Shown one piece after another: positions 19,263 through 26,390 of a DNA stretch of 26,390 bases (positions within the stretch are counted from its first letter, which is position 1; each line of letters begins with the position of its first letter). The notes under the pieces are model-generated. The model was not told where the DNA came from and searched no databases. It saw nothing but the letters and a program-made list of their open reading frames with translations. Position numbers and translations under genes: made by a program. The stretch comes from Hymenopellis radicata. Taxonomy: Eukaryota > Basidiomycota > Agaricomycetes > Agaricales > Physalacriaceae. The stretch is from NCBI GenBank assembly GCA_015501595.1, contig JADNRX010000695.1, forward strand, positions 1-26,390. The letters are read 5' to 3'.

Positions 19263-19948
19263 TTATCCGTATAAGAGTAAAACAAGTCTGGATTCCTCTT
19301 CTTCGAGCTTTTTCCTCTGGCGACAGAACCATGCCGCGACCTGGCTTCTCTTCAAGCCCGTTATTTCCATGACACGAATAGTCTCTGGCACATCAGGGTA
19401 GATCTCCTCGTAGAACGACGCTTCGAGGATAGCGAGTTGTTCGGGCGTCTTGTGCTTTAAGCGCGGTTCACCTGCCAAGGCTTTGAGGCGAGCAGAGTAC
19501 CATCTGCGCAAAGGTATAAGCCGACGCATCAGAGACATATTGTAATCACGTACCTTCCAACCTCCTGCGAAGTGACCTCGCGTCCCATCTCCGATAGAAT
19601 GATGGCCGTCATGCAGGACCGGCTCTTGCGTGGGCGCTGCCCTCTGGAATCGAGCACGTCAGACTAAAGAAACATAATGCGAAGCGCAACATACTGTCCG
19701 AAAAATTGCGCTGTCTCCATTTCCCGCTCCAAGTAGGCGATTTGTGCCTCGGTAAAAGGCTCTGCACGCGTCATCGCCGTCTGGAGAACAAAAAGACGGT
19801 CGTGAAGATAAATGAAGGTGTTTGACGCGTGATCCGCTACCTTCTCCTTCACGAAAGTGTCCTGGTAGAAAGTGACCGTCGGACGGGGAACGAAGAAAAG
19901 GTGCCACGGCGGACTTTGAAACTTATTTTGAATTATTGTGTCAGCCAA
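19263..19948 (-). CDS. small protein with two tandem homeodomains
   Basis: Three exons (19948-19695, 19643-19554, 19503-19263) with introns of 51 and 50 bp join in phase to 194 residues. The first homeodomain spans about residues 72-133. Helix 1 is FTEAQIAYLEREM, and recognition helix TSQEVGRWYSARLKAL is completed across an exon junction, with WYSAR in place of WFQNR. The second spans about residues 140-190: helix 1 is KTPEQLAILEASFYEE, and recognition helix LKRSQVAAWFCRQRKK has the invariant W-F and R. Only a short Glu-rich tail follows. The N-terminal ~70 residues are unassigned. Fungal mating-type HD1/HD2 proteins normally carry one homeodomain each and are much larger. Presumed nuclear DNA-binding protein; targets unknown. 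The true start could lie further upstream. Confidence 0.8.
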
Positions 19949-20321
19949 GTGTCAGCAAAGCCGGCGAAGACGTTAACGCGTCAACCAAGATTGTGAGGTC
20001 CTTGAGAATCGCTTGAATCTCATACATTGGAGTGGAGTCACAGTCAGGCGGTGGGATTGGAAGCCTGCTACCACTTCTTCCAGTACAGCCTAGTACAGCT
20101 CCAGCATAAGTAGGTCAAACTTTTCCGTGCTTCAACTTGGCTTCAACAACCCATTTTGTATAAGCGATACCATCAGCATATAAGATCGACGGGCGCGAGT
20201 GGAGTACACCATAAGTACAGATGTGAAAATTCAAGTACAGCAGCGATGCTGGATATGTCCAAGGTATGTCGGAACCGGGCGAAGACAGATATCGACACGC
20301 AGTCTATAACGGTCACACGGA
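19949..20321. other. intergenic with four AGTACAG motifs
   Basis: No ORF of note. It separates the homeodomain gene and the Med9-like gene, both on the minus strand. The heptamer AGTACAG occurs four times between 20082 and 20240. Confidence 0.4.
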
Positions 20322-20818
20322 CTAGTTTGTAGGGGTCGACGCCGTCGAGTCCATATCTGCCATCTTGATATCCTCCTCAACGTGGTCTAGCTTGGTCGCT
20401 GACTTGAAGCTTTCCACTTGTGAAGCAAACTGTGCCAACTGATCCCTAGATCGAAGATTAAGTTGCTGGAAAAGATTGAAGAGCAGACGACGTGCCGCCT
20501 ACGGTCTTTGAGGCCCTCGAGCATATTGATGATGTCGTCCTGCTCGCTAGTCTTCAATTCGCCACCAGGAAGGTTGACAGCGAGTTCTTTAGCATGCGCT
20601 AGGGATTTTGAAGTCATTTGTCTACGAATATTTGTTGGTTAGAAACGTGAAAAGTGAGATGCGCAATGAAGGTGCATATGGAGACGTACCGCTTGTAACA
20701 GAGCTTGCCGGCCTTGAACTGTTGCCGTTGTGCCAGGATCGAGCTCAAGTATCGTGACGAGTTTACCAAGTAGGCTTGCATACAGAGAGGTAGGAAGGCT
20801 GTTCCCGCTACCTGGCAT
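20322..20818 (-). CDS. MED9: Mediator subunit 9-like protein (probable), two homopolymer frame breaks
   Basis: Candidate Med9, a middle-module subunit of the RNA polymerase II Mediator. Exon 1 (20818-20690) encodes 43 residues, MPGSGNSLPTSLYASLLGKL then VTILELDPGTTATVQGRQAL and LQA. Exon 2 (20621-20503) continues TNDFK, then LAHAKELAVNLPGGELKTSE and QDDIINMLEGLKDR. Exon 3 (20445-20322) encodes DQLAQFASQVESFKSATKL and an acidic tail. The pattern of a helix, then LPGG, then EQ..II..LE.LK.R, then a coiled coil, is that of Med9. Two breaks need explaining: exon 2 changes frame at TTTT 20606-20609 (one T too many), and the exon 2/3 junction is one base short at the G run 20444-20446. About 123 residues would result. 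The family assignment is from pattern memory, not from a search. Confidence 0.6.
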
Positions 20819-20929
20819 TTTTGTTTCCCGGAGTGAGGATTAGACATGATGGATATCAAGAATGCATTGAAATTGTTGAGTTCGTCATGGACCGTGTTGG
20901 TCTTACAGCCCATGCCAACTACTGTAATA

Positions 20930-21000
20930 TCTCTGATAGTATATCGGTTAGTACAGCGCCTGTCACGCGCGAAAGCTGGGTTCGACTCCCAGTCAGAGAG
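20930..21000 (+). tRNA. tRNA-Asp (anticodon GUC)
   Basis: 71 nt fold into a cloverleaf. The acceptor stem TCTCTGA/TCAGAGA is fully paired. The D arm GTAT...GTAC encloses a GG-containing loop. The anticodon loop CTGTCAC gives GUC for Asp, and the T arm CTGGG/CCCAG encloses TTCGACT. There is no intron. The anticodon stem shows only four Watson-Crick pairs (GCGC/GCGC) if A955 is taken as position 26, one pair short of normal. Either one base is missing or the fifth pair is an A-G mismatch. Internal A and B boxes are present and a T run follows at 21022-21026. It lies 112 bp upstream of the Med9-like ATG, on the opposite strand. Confidence 0.88.
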
Positions 21001-21021
21001 ATTAAAGTGAGGTGGAACTGC

Positions 21022-21026
21022 TTTTT
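21022..21026 (+). terminator. RNA polymerase III terminator of tRNA-Asp
   Basis: A TTTTT run 22 nt after the tRNA 3' end, the standard Pol III stop signal. Confidence 0.6.
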
Positions 21027-21151
21027 ATTGGTCCCGCCGTCCCAACTAGGGCGTCTGTGGCGCTAGGGTGGCGCAGTAAACGTTTAAACCTCCGGGGCCC
21101 TGGCGCAGTGATTCGTGAACCTACGCCCACGGTAAGTAAGTAACTGTAACG

Positions 21152-21635
21152 TGGCCGGCCGCCTAGGTTGCGCAGTATATTCCCCGAGGGGTTAGTAACC
21201 TCGGCGGAATATACCCCATTTCGGGGTGTGTTATTAACGGTTAGTAACGGTTAATAACCGCAACACGTGATGTAATGTGGCGTATTTTTCCCGGTCTAAG
21301 CAAAATTTTCTTCTCAGGCCCTCAGAAACCTCTTGAATGGCTGTGAGATAATCTAATGTAAGTTTTACTGGTCTTCTGATGTATGTATTCAGTCTAGTGT
21401 CTCATTACCAGTCCATCTTGCCTGCAATCACCCTCCTCCCGCCGATCCCGCCCCAACGCGCCCACCCCCGCCCCCACCTGTTCACATGACTGCATCATGT
21501 GATGGGTTAATAACTGCCCAAAAACTTACCTCTCGAAGGGGTGTTATTAACCCGGTTAATAACTGTTAATAACCGGTTAAATATCGAACGGCGCGATATT
21601 ATAGGTATCCTGCGCAACCCTAGGGCCGCCGGGGC
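21152..21635. mobile_element. about 480-bp palindromic non-coding element with imperfect terminal repeats
   Basis: The left end (about 21152-21175, CGCCTAGGTTGCGCAG) and the right end (about 21610-21635, CTGCGCAACCCTAGGG) are inverted repeats over about 22 bp with two one-base gaps. Just inside, both ends carry clusters of GTTATTAAC/GTTAATAAC units (21229-21260 and 21505-21580) in mirrored order. A further hairpin GTATATTCC...GGAATATAC lies at 21174-21213. There is no ORF. It looks like a MITE or a non-autonomous element, but I see no clear target-site duplication, and the exact ends are uncertain. Confidence 0.55.
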
Positions 21636-22009
21636 AAAAATTCTTAGCTATCGTCCATTCAGCGGTACACGCAGTTGATTGTTGGTTGATTGACAGATCT
21701 CGTTGATCTTGATGCCAAGCAATATGATCATCCACAGGTGGAACAGATGGCTGGTTCACGTTGGGTTCAGGTCAACAAGGTCGATGTCGCGGTCAGTATT
21801 GCAATTGAATAAAATTGAAGCTCAACCAGTGAATAAGTATGTCACAACTCGTTCATCTGTCAAAGCGCGAGAAGAAATGAGGGAGTAGAAGAAAATCCGT
21901 GTGAGTAGCAAGTATTAATCGGTCCAGACAGTAAAAGGGTGCAAGCAGAAAGCATAAGAGTAAAAGGCATAATAATGATAAGAGGCGTGATGGGGAATGA
22001 GGAAGGCGC
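21636..22009. other. intergenic, no gene seen
   Basis: 374 bp between the palindromic element and the stop of the membrane-protein gene; presumably that gene's 3' UTR on the minus strand. No supported ORF. Confidence 0.4.
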
Positions 22010-22603
22010 TCAAACATGTGGCGACGTGTATCCCGGAGACTCGTAGCCATACGCGTACGCAGGCGGCGGCAGCACATCCGGATGCGGCTCAAACTCGTAT
22101 TCCGATTCGAACCCCGCCTTCTTGCTGAAGCCGCCCTTGGTCGACAACTTGGCGGTCGACGATATCGACGGCCGCGCCCAGTGTGGTGCGTCGGCGTGGT
22201 GGGCGACGGCGTGAGATCGCCAATCCCGTTGGGGCTAAAGTCCTTCATCGGCGCGCTGAACACCCAGGCCCCGTCCGCCCTCTCGTCGCTATGCGCATGT
22301 CTTTGCCTGGCGTGTGCACTACCCACACAGTGAGCTGGCGTGTGCGCAGAGCAAGTCGCGGGGGCACTCACCGAATCGCGGCTCATCCCCGCCCGGATTC
22401 AGCTCTCTTGAGGCATAGGGCGTGATCCTCGACGCCAGATGCCCATGATCCACAACCGTCGCCCGCCGGCCCCCATCATCCCACGCCGACGATGCTGCTT
22501 GTTTCCGTCTAAAGCGCACTGTTGCTAGTACAATAACCGCAACCAGTATAGCGCCAATAACAGCCATAACCACGCCCGCTGTGAGGAGGCGGTGGTCACT
22601 CAT
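22010..22603 (-). CDS. single-pass membrane protein with cytoplasmic Ser/Pro/Gly-rich tail, two frame breaks
   Basis: Unrecognised family of a type common in Agaricomycetes. Exon 1 (22603-22372) starts MSDHRLLTAGVVMAVIGAIL. It has one membrane helix (about residues 8-30) followed by a basic stop-transfer RFRRKQ and the tail ASRITPYASRELNPGGDEPRF. Exon 2 (22318-22010, intron 53 bp) begins VHTPGKDMRIATR. The reading then moves to another frame at the CCC run 22278-22280 (RADGAWVFSAPMKDFSPNG, GDLTPSPTTPTHH) and again near 22181 (WARPSISSTAKLSTKGG, FESEYEFEPHPDVLPPPAYA, ending SPHV). Each shift equals one missing base. A further 5' exon with an extracellular part is possible: an acceptor-like ATAG sits directly before the ATG and a GTATGC donor at about 22672 could pair with it. 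Confidence 0.55.
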
Positions 22604-23317
22604 CTATGTACACAAGTCAATACGATTAGCCAGGGGGTCAAGATTCAAAAATAGCTCCCCGATGTGCATACCTTGTGTGTGTGTTCAATTTATGAATTCA
22701 GCCCAATTACAACCAGAGAATGAAACAGAGAGAAAGTGGTCGTAAAAGAATGTCGTCGTGCCCGCTTCAGCAAGTCACTATCAGCGTCAAGAGAAAGCCT
22801 CAAGCCAATGAAGTTGGTACCTGGATGTTTTCGATCGAAACGGTTGATGGCGGTCACGAGACGAGGACGCGTCGAGTTGAATGTGTACCACTTTGGGCTG
22901 GGACTCGGAGGCAACGACCAGCGTTGGCGTTGTACGATATGAAAGTAAGATGCAAGTTTCGTGCGTCTCACCTGTACAAGGCTCGTTGAATTCAGTAGCT
23001 CTGAACGGCGGCCCAGATGCAGGGCCCTTACCGCGCGTGCCAAGTAACTGGACACACGCACTGATTGACGCGTTGGTGTCATTTGAAGTCTTCATTGAGG
23101 ACAGTGGTAACGAAGAAGTGTCATAGCTAAAATGCAAATACCCTCAATCGGGGCTGCAAAGCCCTGCTATCTACGCGTCCGTGATATATAAATCGTCAAG
23201 CGAGAGTCCGAGGTATTGATACATAAAGAAACAGGTCCAAGAACTAGAGATTAGTGAGTAGGATGGTAGCAGACAAGAGATATCCTTACTGCCAGTCGTC
23301 AAAATGTCGTCCGTCTG
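22604..23317. other. unassigned region, possible upstream exons of the membrane protein
   Basis: Two overlapping minus-strand frames of 116 and 130 codons (22787-23137 and 22690-23082) look moderately protein-like, for example ACVQLLGTRGKGPASGPPFR, but I could not connect them to the downstream gene or to a family. Otherwise nothing is supported. Confidence 0.3.
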
Positions 23318-23894
23318 CTAGCAAGCTGGCCGTTGGCATACATATTCCCACTCTTTCAGCGCCTTCACGAATCCATCATTCGGTTTCACACATGCTCGTC
23401 GCGCATGAACAAGCGCGAACGCGCTATCATATGTCATGCCTCGCTTCCGTATAAGATAGGCTATCACAATCGTCGCACTCCGAGAGACGCCCTACACTTC
23501 AGAATGAGGTATCGATTCCACCACCACCGCGTGAAAACACGCACCTGCTGACAATACACCAGCACACTCTGACCAGACCGCAAAAGCCCGTCAATGTGAG
23601 TGCACACAGCTTCAAGGTATGGCTTCAGATCAACACTCCTCTCGTCGAGAATATTAACCTTGTACACTTGGAAGCCGCTGTTCTCTGGAGCGGCTGCCAG
23701 CTCTGATCAAGTACCTGTACAAGGTGATTGATCTTGTGAGCGCGAAGTGTTTCGGTCTCGTATACGGCGGCCATGGAACCGCAGTAGAGGGCGCCGGAAG
23801 AAGTGGGGAGGTCGGAGGAAAGTATGAGGTGCATTGGCGTGCACATCGCCTGCATGACATCGGGAGCCATTGAATCAAAGCGAATCATAGGCAT
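23318..23894 (-). CDS. dual-specificity protein phosphatase, one frame break; Tyr replaces the P-loop His
   Basis: Cys-based phosphatase of the DSP family. Exon 1 (23894-23545) contains GALYCGSMAAVYETETLRAH, INHLVQVLDQ, then after a frame change ELAAAPENSGFQVYKVNILD and ERSVDLKPYLEAV, ending in VLVYCQQ. A 53-bp intron (23544-23492) splits the active-site loop. Exon 2 (23491-23318) continues GVSRSATIVIAYLIRKRGMT and HARRACVKPNDGFVKALKEW. The catalytic Cys and Arg of Cx5R are intact, and the Asp in NILDERSVDL is the likely general acid. The residue before the Cys is Tyr, not the usual His. The break at about 23703 equals one missing base. The end is uncertain: either TAG at 23318-23320 or a 53-bp intron just before a TAA. 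A TATA box lies 50 bp upstream. Confidence 0.85.
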
Positions 23895-23942
23895 CGTTAA
23901 CCAGAGAGTAATGTTATGGTGGCGTAAGGCGCTGCAGTCCCT

Positions 23943-23948
23943 TATATA
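23943..23948 (-). promoter_or_regulatory. probable TATA box of the phosphatase gene
   Basis: TATATA on the minus strand about 50 bp upstream of the ATG at 23894. Confidence 0.45.
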
Positions 23949-23995
23949 GAGATCAAGAGCGACTCGTAATAGCTTGACAGGCACTTACGCACAAG

Positions 23996-24600
23996 TCACC
24001 AGCCGCCCGACAGGAGAGCGGGATACATGTCTAGGCCAATGATGTCATACGCCACACGGTCGAGGGAGGCCCAGACGATCATCATCGTTGAGTGACCTGT
24101 AAAGCGAGGAAGACGCAGGAGCGAGGCTCGAGTTTCGTGGCTCGAGATTGCAGACGAAGAAGCGCCCAACTCGGGTGTGCTGGCCTGGCCAGGGTCACGT
24201 AAACTGGTGCGGCCAAGAAGCGGCGCCAATAATCTTATTTCATTGTCGTATTATGGCACACATTCATTGAGGTGCGTCGCGATACGAGTAGAGGCGTCGC
24301 GCGTGAGGAGATCATGTCCTAGTTACAATAAACTCGGGTGTACTAGAGAGAGCCGGGGCGAGACGTACGCAGCATCTTGAAGACGTGGAATGCATGGTGC
24401 AGAGTCGAAGGTTCTCTGTTCATTCAATCTGTCAAGGCCCGGCAAGTTGTCACCGTTGACGTGAGAGAGTCTAAAGACAGAGGTATGCGGGACCCCGGCG
24501 GCGTGATGATAGTGAGCGCGGCACTGAAACGACGCAAGAGACGGTGTTTCGACTGAGTGGACATGATGGTAAAAAGCAGGAGGCGCCGATGCTGATCTCG
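23996..24600 (-). CDS. hypothetical protein, unknown family
   Basis: Not recognised. A protein-like N-terminal piece starts at about 24600 (MPRSASAPPAFYHHVHSVET) and runs through GVPHTSVFRLSHVNGDNLPG and LDRLNEQRTFDSAPCIPRLQ. A GTACGT donor follows near 24370. Further on, HDLLTRDASTRIATHLNECV (about 24250-24320) is in a different frame. The last piece (GASSSAISSHETRASLLRLP, RFTGHSTMMIVWASLDRVAY, DIIGLDMYPALLSGGW) ends with TGA at 23996. The pieces suggest two or three exons, but I could not join them all in phase. Given the indel pattern elsewhere, base errors may be to blame. Confidence 0.35.
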
Positions 24601-24820
24601 GCATCACGAAAATTATGCCGACCATCGGCGGGTGGAGGGTTTCGATTCGACTAAGAAAAACGTGGAGTTGACTGCTTTCACTCACTATCCCACATCTTTA
24701 AATACTTATAGCACTCGACTAATAATTCCAAATGTATGCATGCCATTAGATCCAAAATATACATTTCCATGTGAGTATAAAGTCCCAATGCCTACCCTAC
24801 CAAACGCAGCCGTAAAATCC
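24601..24820. other. intergenic between TSC2-like gene and the unknown gene
   Basis: AT-rich stretch with no supported gene; presumably the 3' region of the TSC2-like gene and the upstream region of the unknown gene, both on the minus strand. Confidence 0.4.
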
Positions 24821-26390
24821 CTAGACGCCTGCTGCCTCTCCCCTTCCCCTCCTCCCCCACGTGCACTCCCATTCCCCGTCCCGTCCCCTTGCCCCTTTTT
24901 CAACCTTATCCCTAAACCGCCTAATCGCATCCAACCGCTCCATCCAATTCGTCCTCACCTCCCTCCCCCTTCCCCTTCCCCTTCCCCTCCTCATCTCCTC
25001 CCCTCCCCTCGTCTGCGCATACACCCCCGCATACCAATCCGCCAGGAGACACACCCGCCTCACCACAACGGCAACGCCCCTCACTAACCACCAGCCCGTT
25101 CGTCTCCTCCGCGCACAGCGGCGAGAAGCCCAGCATGCCCCGCGCCCTCTGCAGCGTCACATGGAAATACGCATTCTCGTGCGGACTCGTCGACGGCGCG
25201 GGCGTATACCGCGACCCGCCCGGGCTCGGGCTCGGACTATGCGGCGCGATGACAATGTTCACAAACTGGAACTGCGTGCGCAGCGTGTCAAACGAGTACG
25301 GCCGCCCAGAGTCGTTCCACACGATCCGCACGTAGTCGTTCCCGACGTGCCGCTTCTTGCGGTTCACCGTCTCAGAGACGTCCGCGGTGCGCGGGGAGGG
25401 CATCATCGTCGCTACGTGGAACAGGATCTGCCCAATGTCGTCCCACCATGCGTATGCGTATTCGCCGTCCTCTGTCGGGTCGAGGCCGCCCTATAACGCT
25501 CCGTTTCAGTAGATAACACTTGATAATTAATTACGAAGAGGCTCACAGCATACACATCCATCTGGCCCCTCAAATCAATCAGCCTCCCCAGCCCACTCAA
25601 AAACCTCGTATACGCCGGCGACCCATGCGTATTCAGCAGAATCTCCGTCTCCGTCGTCTGCGCAGGCGCAACATACAACACACCCCTTGTGCGTGTCAAT
25701 CACCGGCAGGCGGTCCAGCGTAGCCAGAAACCTCGTCAACACCGGGTCCGCACCAGAACCACCAGAGTGCACCAACAACGGCGGGGGCAGGCCCAGTTGC
25801 AGCGGGAGAAACGCCGGGTCAACAGAAACATCCTTTCGCCTCTGCGAAGGCGCAGTCCGCGACCACACATATCCCGTAATCGGGTCTGGCCTCGCCTCCT
25901 CCTCTTCGTCACGTGGATATGGACATCAACCCTCCCTTGTACCAACACGCCCACCACACTCTCCAAATCGGGTCAACATCCCCCGGGCCCACCATCGGCG
26001 CATTCTCCAATCTACACAAAAACCTCGTATACCCCGACGGCCGCCTATTCAGCACCTCCATCCACCCCGCCTTGGGCAGGAAGCGTGCGGATCGTCAACA
26101 CCGAGTTGGGCAGCAACCACGTCTTCTCTTCGTCCCTTCTACGTCAGTCATAATGATATCGCTCAAAAGGCTCTGCGCAGGCCGCGGATCAGCAGACGCA
26201 TACGTGTACCTCGCGAGCCAGTCAAAGCACACCTCCGTCGCGTCGTCAATACGCCCGGCGAGTAAAAGCTGTCGCGTAATGTACGGCACATGCGCTGGAC
26301 GCGCAGGAAGCTTCAAAGCGAGGAACCACACATAGACTGTCCGAACGATAATATCCTCACATGCTGCGCCATATCGAATCGGAGCCCTGG
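24821..26390 (-). CDS. TSC2: tuberin (TSC2)-like Rap-GAP protein, 3' part; several frame breaks
   Basis: C-terminal part of the tuberin subunit of the TSC GTPase-activating complex, which inactivates Rheb upstream of TORC1. The 5' part lies beyond the right edge. Tuberin middle-domain blocks: CEDIIVRTVYVWFLALKLPA, AGRIDDATEVCFDWLARYTY, TWLLPNSVLTIRTL, GWMEVLNRRPSGYTRFLCRL, PDPITGYVWSRTAPSQRRKD. The Rap-GAP domain follows: LDRLPVIDTHK, GVLYVAPAQTTETEILLNTH, GSPAYTRFLSGLGRLIDLRG, WWDDIGQILFHVATMMPSP, KRHVGNDYVRIVWNDSG (asparagine-thumb Asn in GND) and FDTLRTQFQFVNIVIAPHS. Near the end are LLADWYAGVYAQTRG and VRTNWMERLDAIRRFRDKVE. One intron is clear (25546-25491). Frame changes of one base occur near 26125, 26075, 25971, 25910, 25684 and 25078. 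A G/A-rich repeat sits between the last two blocks. Confidence 0.88.
24956..25012. repeat. GGGGAA/TTCCCC microsatellite-like tract in the TSC2-like coding region
   Basis: CCTTCCCC units repeat about four times within a CT-rich tract on the + strand. On the minus strand it would encode an Arg/Gly- or Lys/Gly-rich run depending on frame, just before VRTNW. Such a tract is prone to length error and may add to the frame problems of the gene. Confidence 0.6.

Noticed and set aside
20614..20913. 99-codon minus-strand frame as exon 1 of the Med9-like gene
   Set aside because: It joins exon 2 in phase without base changes, but the overlapping frame from 20818 gives the better Med9-like N-terminus (LPTSLYASLLGKL, ALLQATNDFK) and requires only a one-base correction in a T run.
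24861..25496. 211-codon + strand open frame rich in Pro and Arg
   Set aside because: It is the antisense of the TSC2-like Rap-GAP region; the length comes from the high GC content.
1..26390. CRISPR array, prophage, bacterial operon or biosynthetic cluster
   Set aside because: Spliceosomal introns and eukaryotic families throughout; no regular spacer array, no phage genes and no cluster of tailoring enzymes.

Overview
The window is genomic DNA from a filamentous basidiomycete, most likely an Agaricomycete. Nearly every gene is cut by short introns of 45-60 bp with GT...AG ends. The gene families also fit: a fungal-type polysaccharide lyase 8, a DUF6534 membrane protein, basidiomycete F-box/LRR-like proteins, a fungal bL32m, and a tuberin with a Rap-GAP domain. 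Genes are dense and lie on both strands. There is no operon logic and no viral or plasmid backbone. All exon junctions were worked out by hand from reading frame, splice consensus and family knowledge.

Layout. 389-3292 (+) is a secreted polysaccharide lyase family 8 enzyme with about 12 exons, including a 10-nt microexon. 3466-4403 (-) is ribosomal protein uS3. 4404-5132 has no ORF but holds a TATA box, a pyrimidine-rich leader and a splice donor on the + strand. 5133-6656 (-) is a 3-ketoacyl-CoA thiolase. 7001-7406 (-) and 7499-7941 (+) are mitochondrial ribosomal protein bL32m and complex I subunit NDUFA5, which share a 92-bp divergent promoter. 8309-9140 holds ORF fragments I cannot identify. 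9707-10909 (+) is an F-box/LRR-like protein. 11273-12460 (+) is an Lcp5/neuroguidin-type SSU processome factor. 12612-12998 is a MITE-like element with 84-bp perfect inverted repeats; its right end supplies the last residues and stop of a membrane-anchored F-box gene (12981-14171, -). 14496-15026 (+) is a small membrane-protein gene, followed closely by an alpha/beta hydrolase (15080-16387, +). 16534-18480 (-) is a DUF6534 protein. 19263-19948 (-) encodes a small protein with two tandem homeodomains. 20322-20818 (-) resembles Mediator subunit 9. 20930-21000 (+) is tRNA-Asp(GUC). 21152-21635 is a second palindromic non-coding element. 22010-22603 (-) is a single-pass membrane protein, 23318-23894 (-) a dual-specificity phosphatase and 23996-24600 (-) an unknown gene. 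24821-26390 (-) is the 3' part of a TSC2/tuberin gene that runs off the right edge.

Two themes stand out. First, many conserved genes (PL8, NDUFA5, Med9-like, the membrane protein, the phosphatase, TSC2, probably DUF6534) carry one-base gains or losses, mostly in short homopolymers, while family similarity continues unbroken in the next frame. The simplest reading is an unpolished assembly, and annotators should correct frames before calling pseudogenes. Second, the non-coding part is structured: two inverted-repeat elements, one of which has been exapted as the 3' end of a host gene, and a spliced-looking promoter with no ORF next to uS3.

Functionally the genes are housekeeping (translation, mitochondria, beta-oxidation, ribosome biogenesis, TORC1 control, Mediator) mixed with typical Agaricomycete family members (PL8, F-box, DUF6534, homeodomain). 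Apart from the bidirectional promoters I see no evidence that they form one system.
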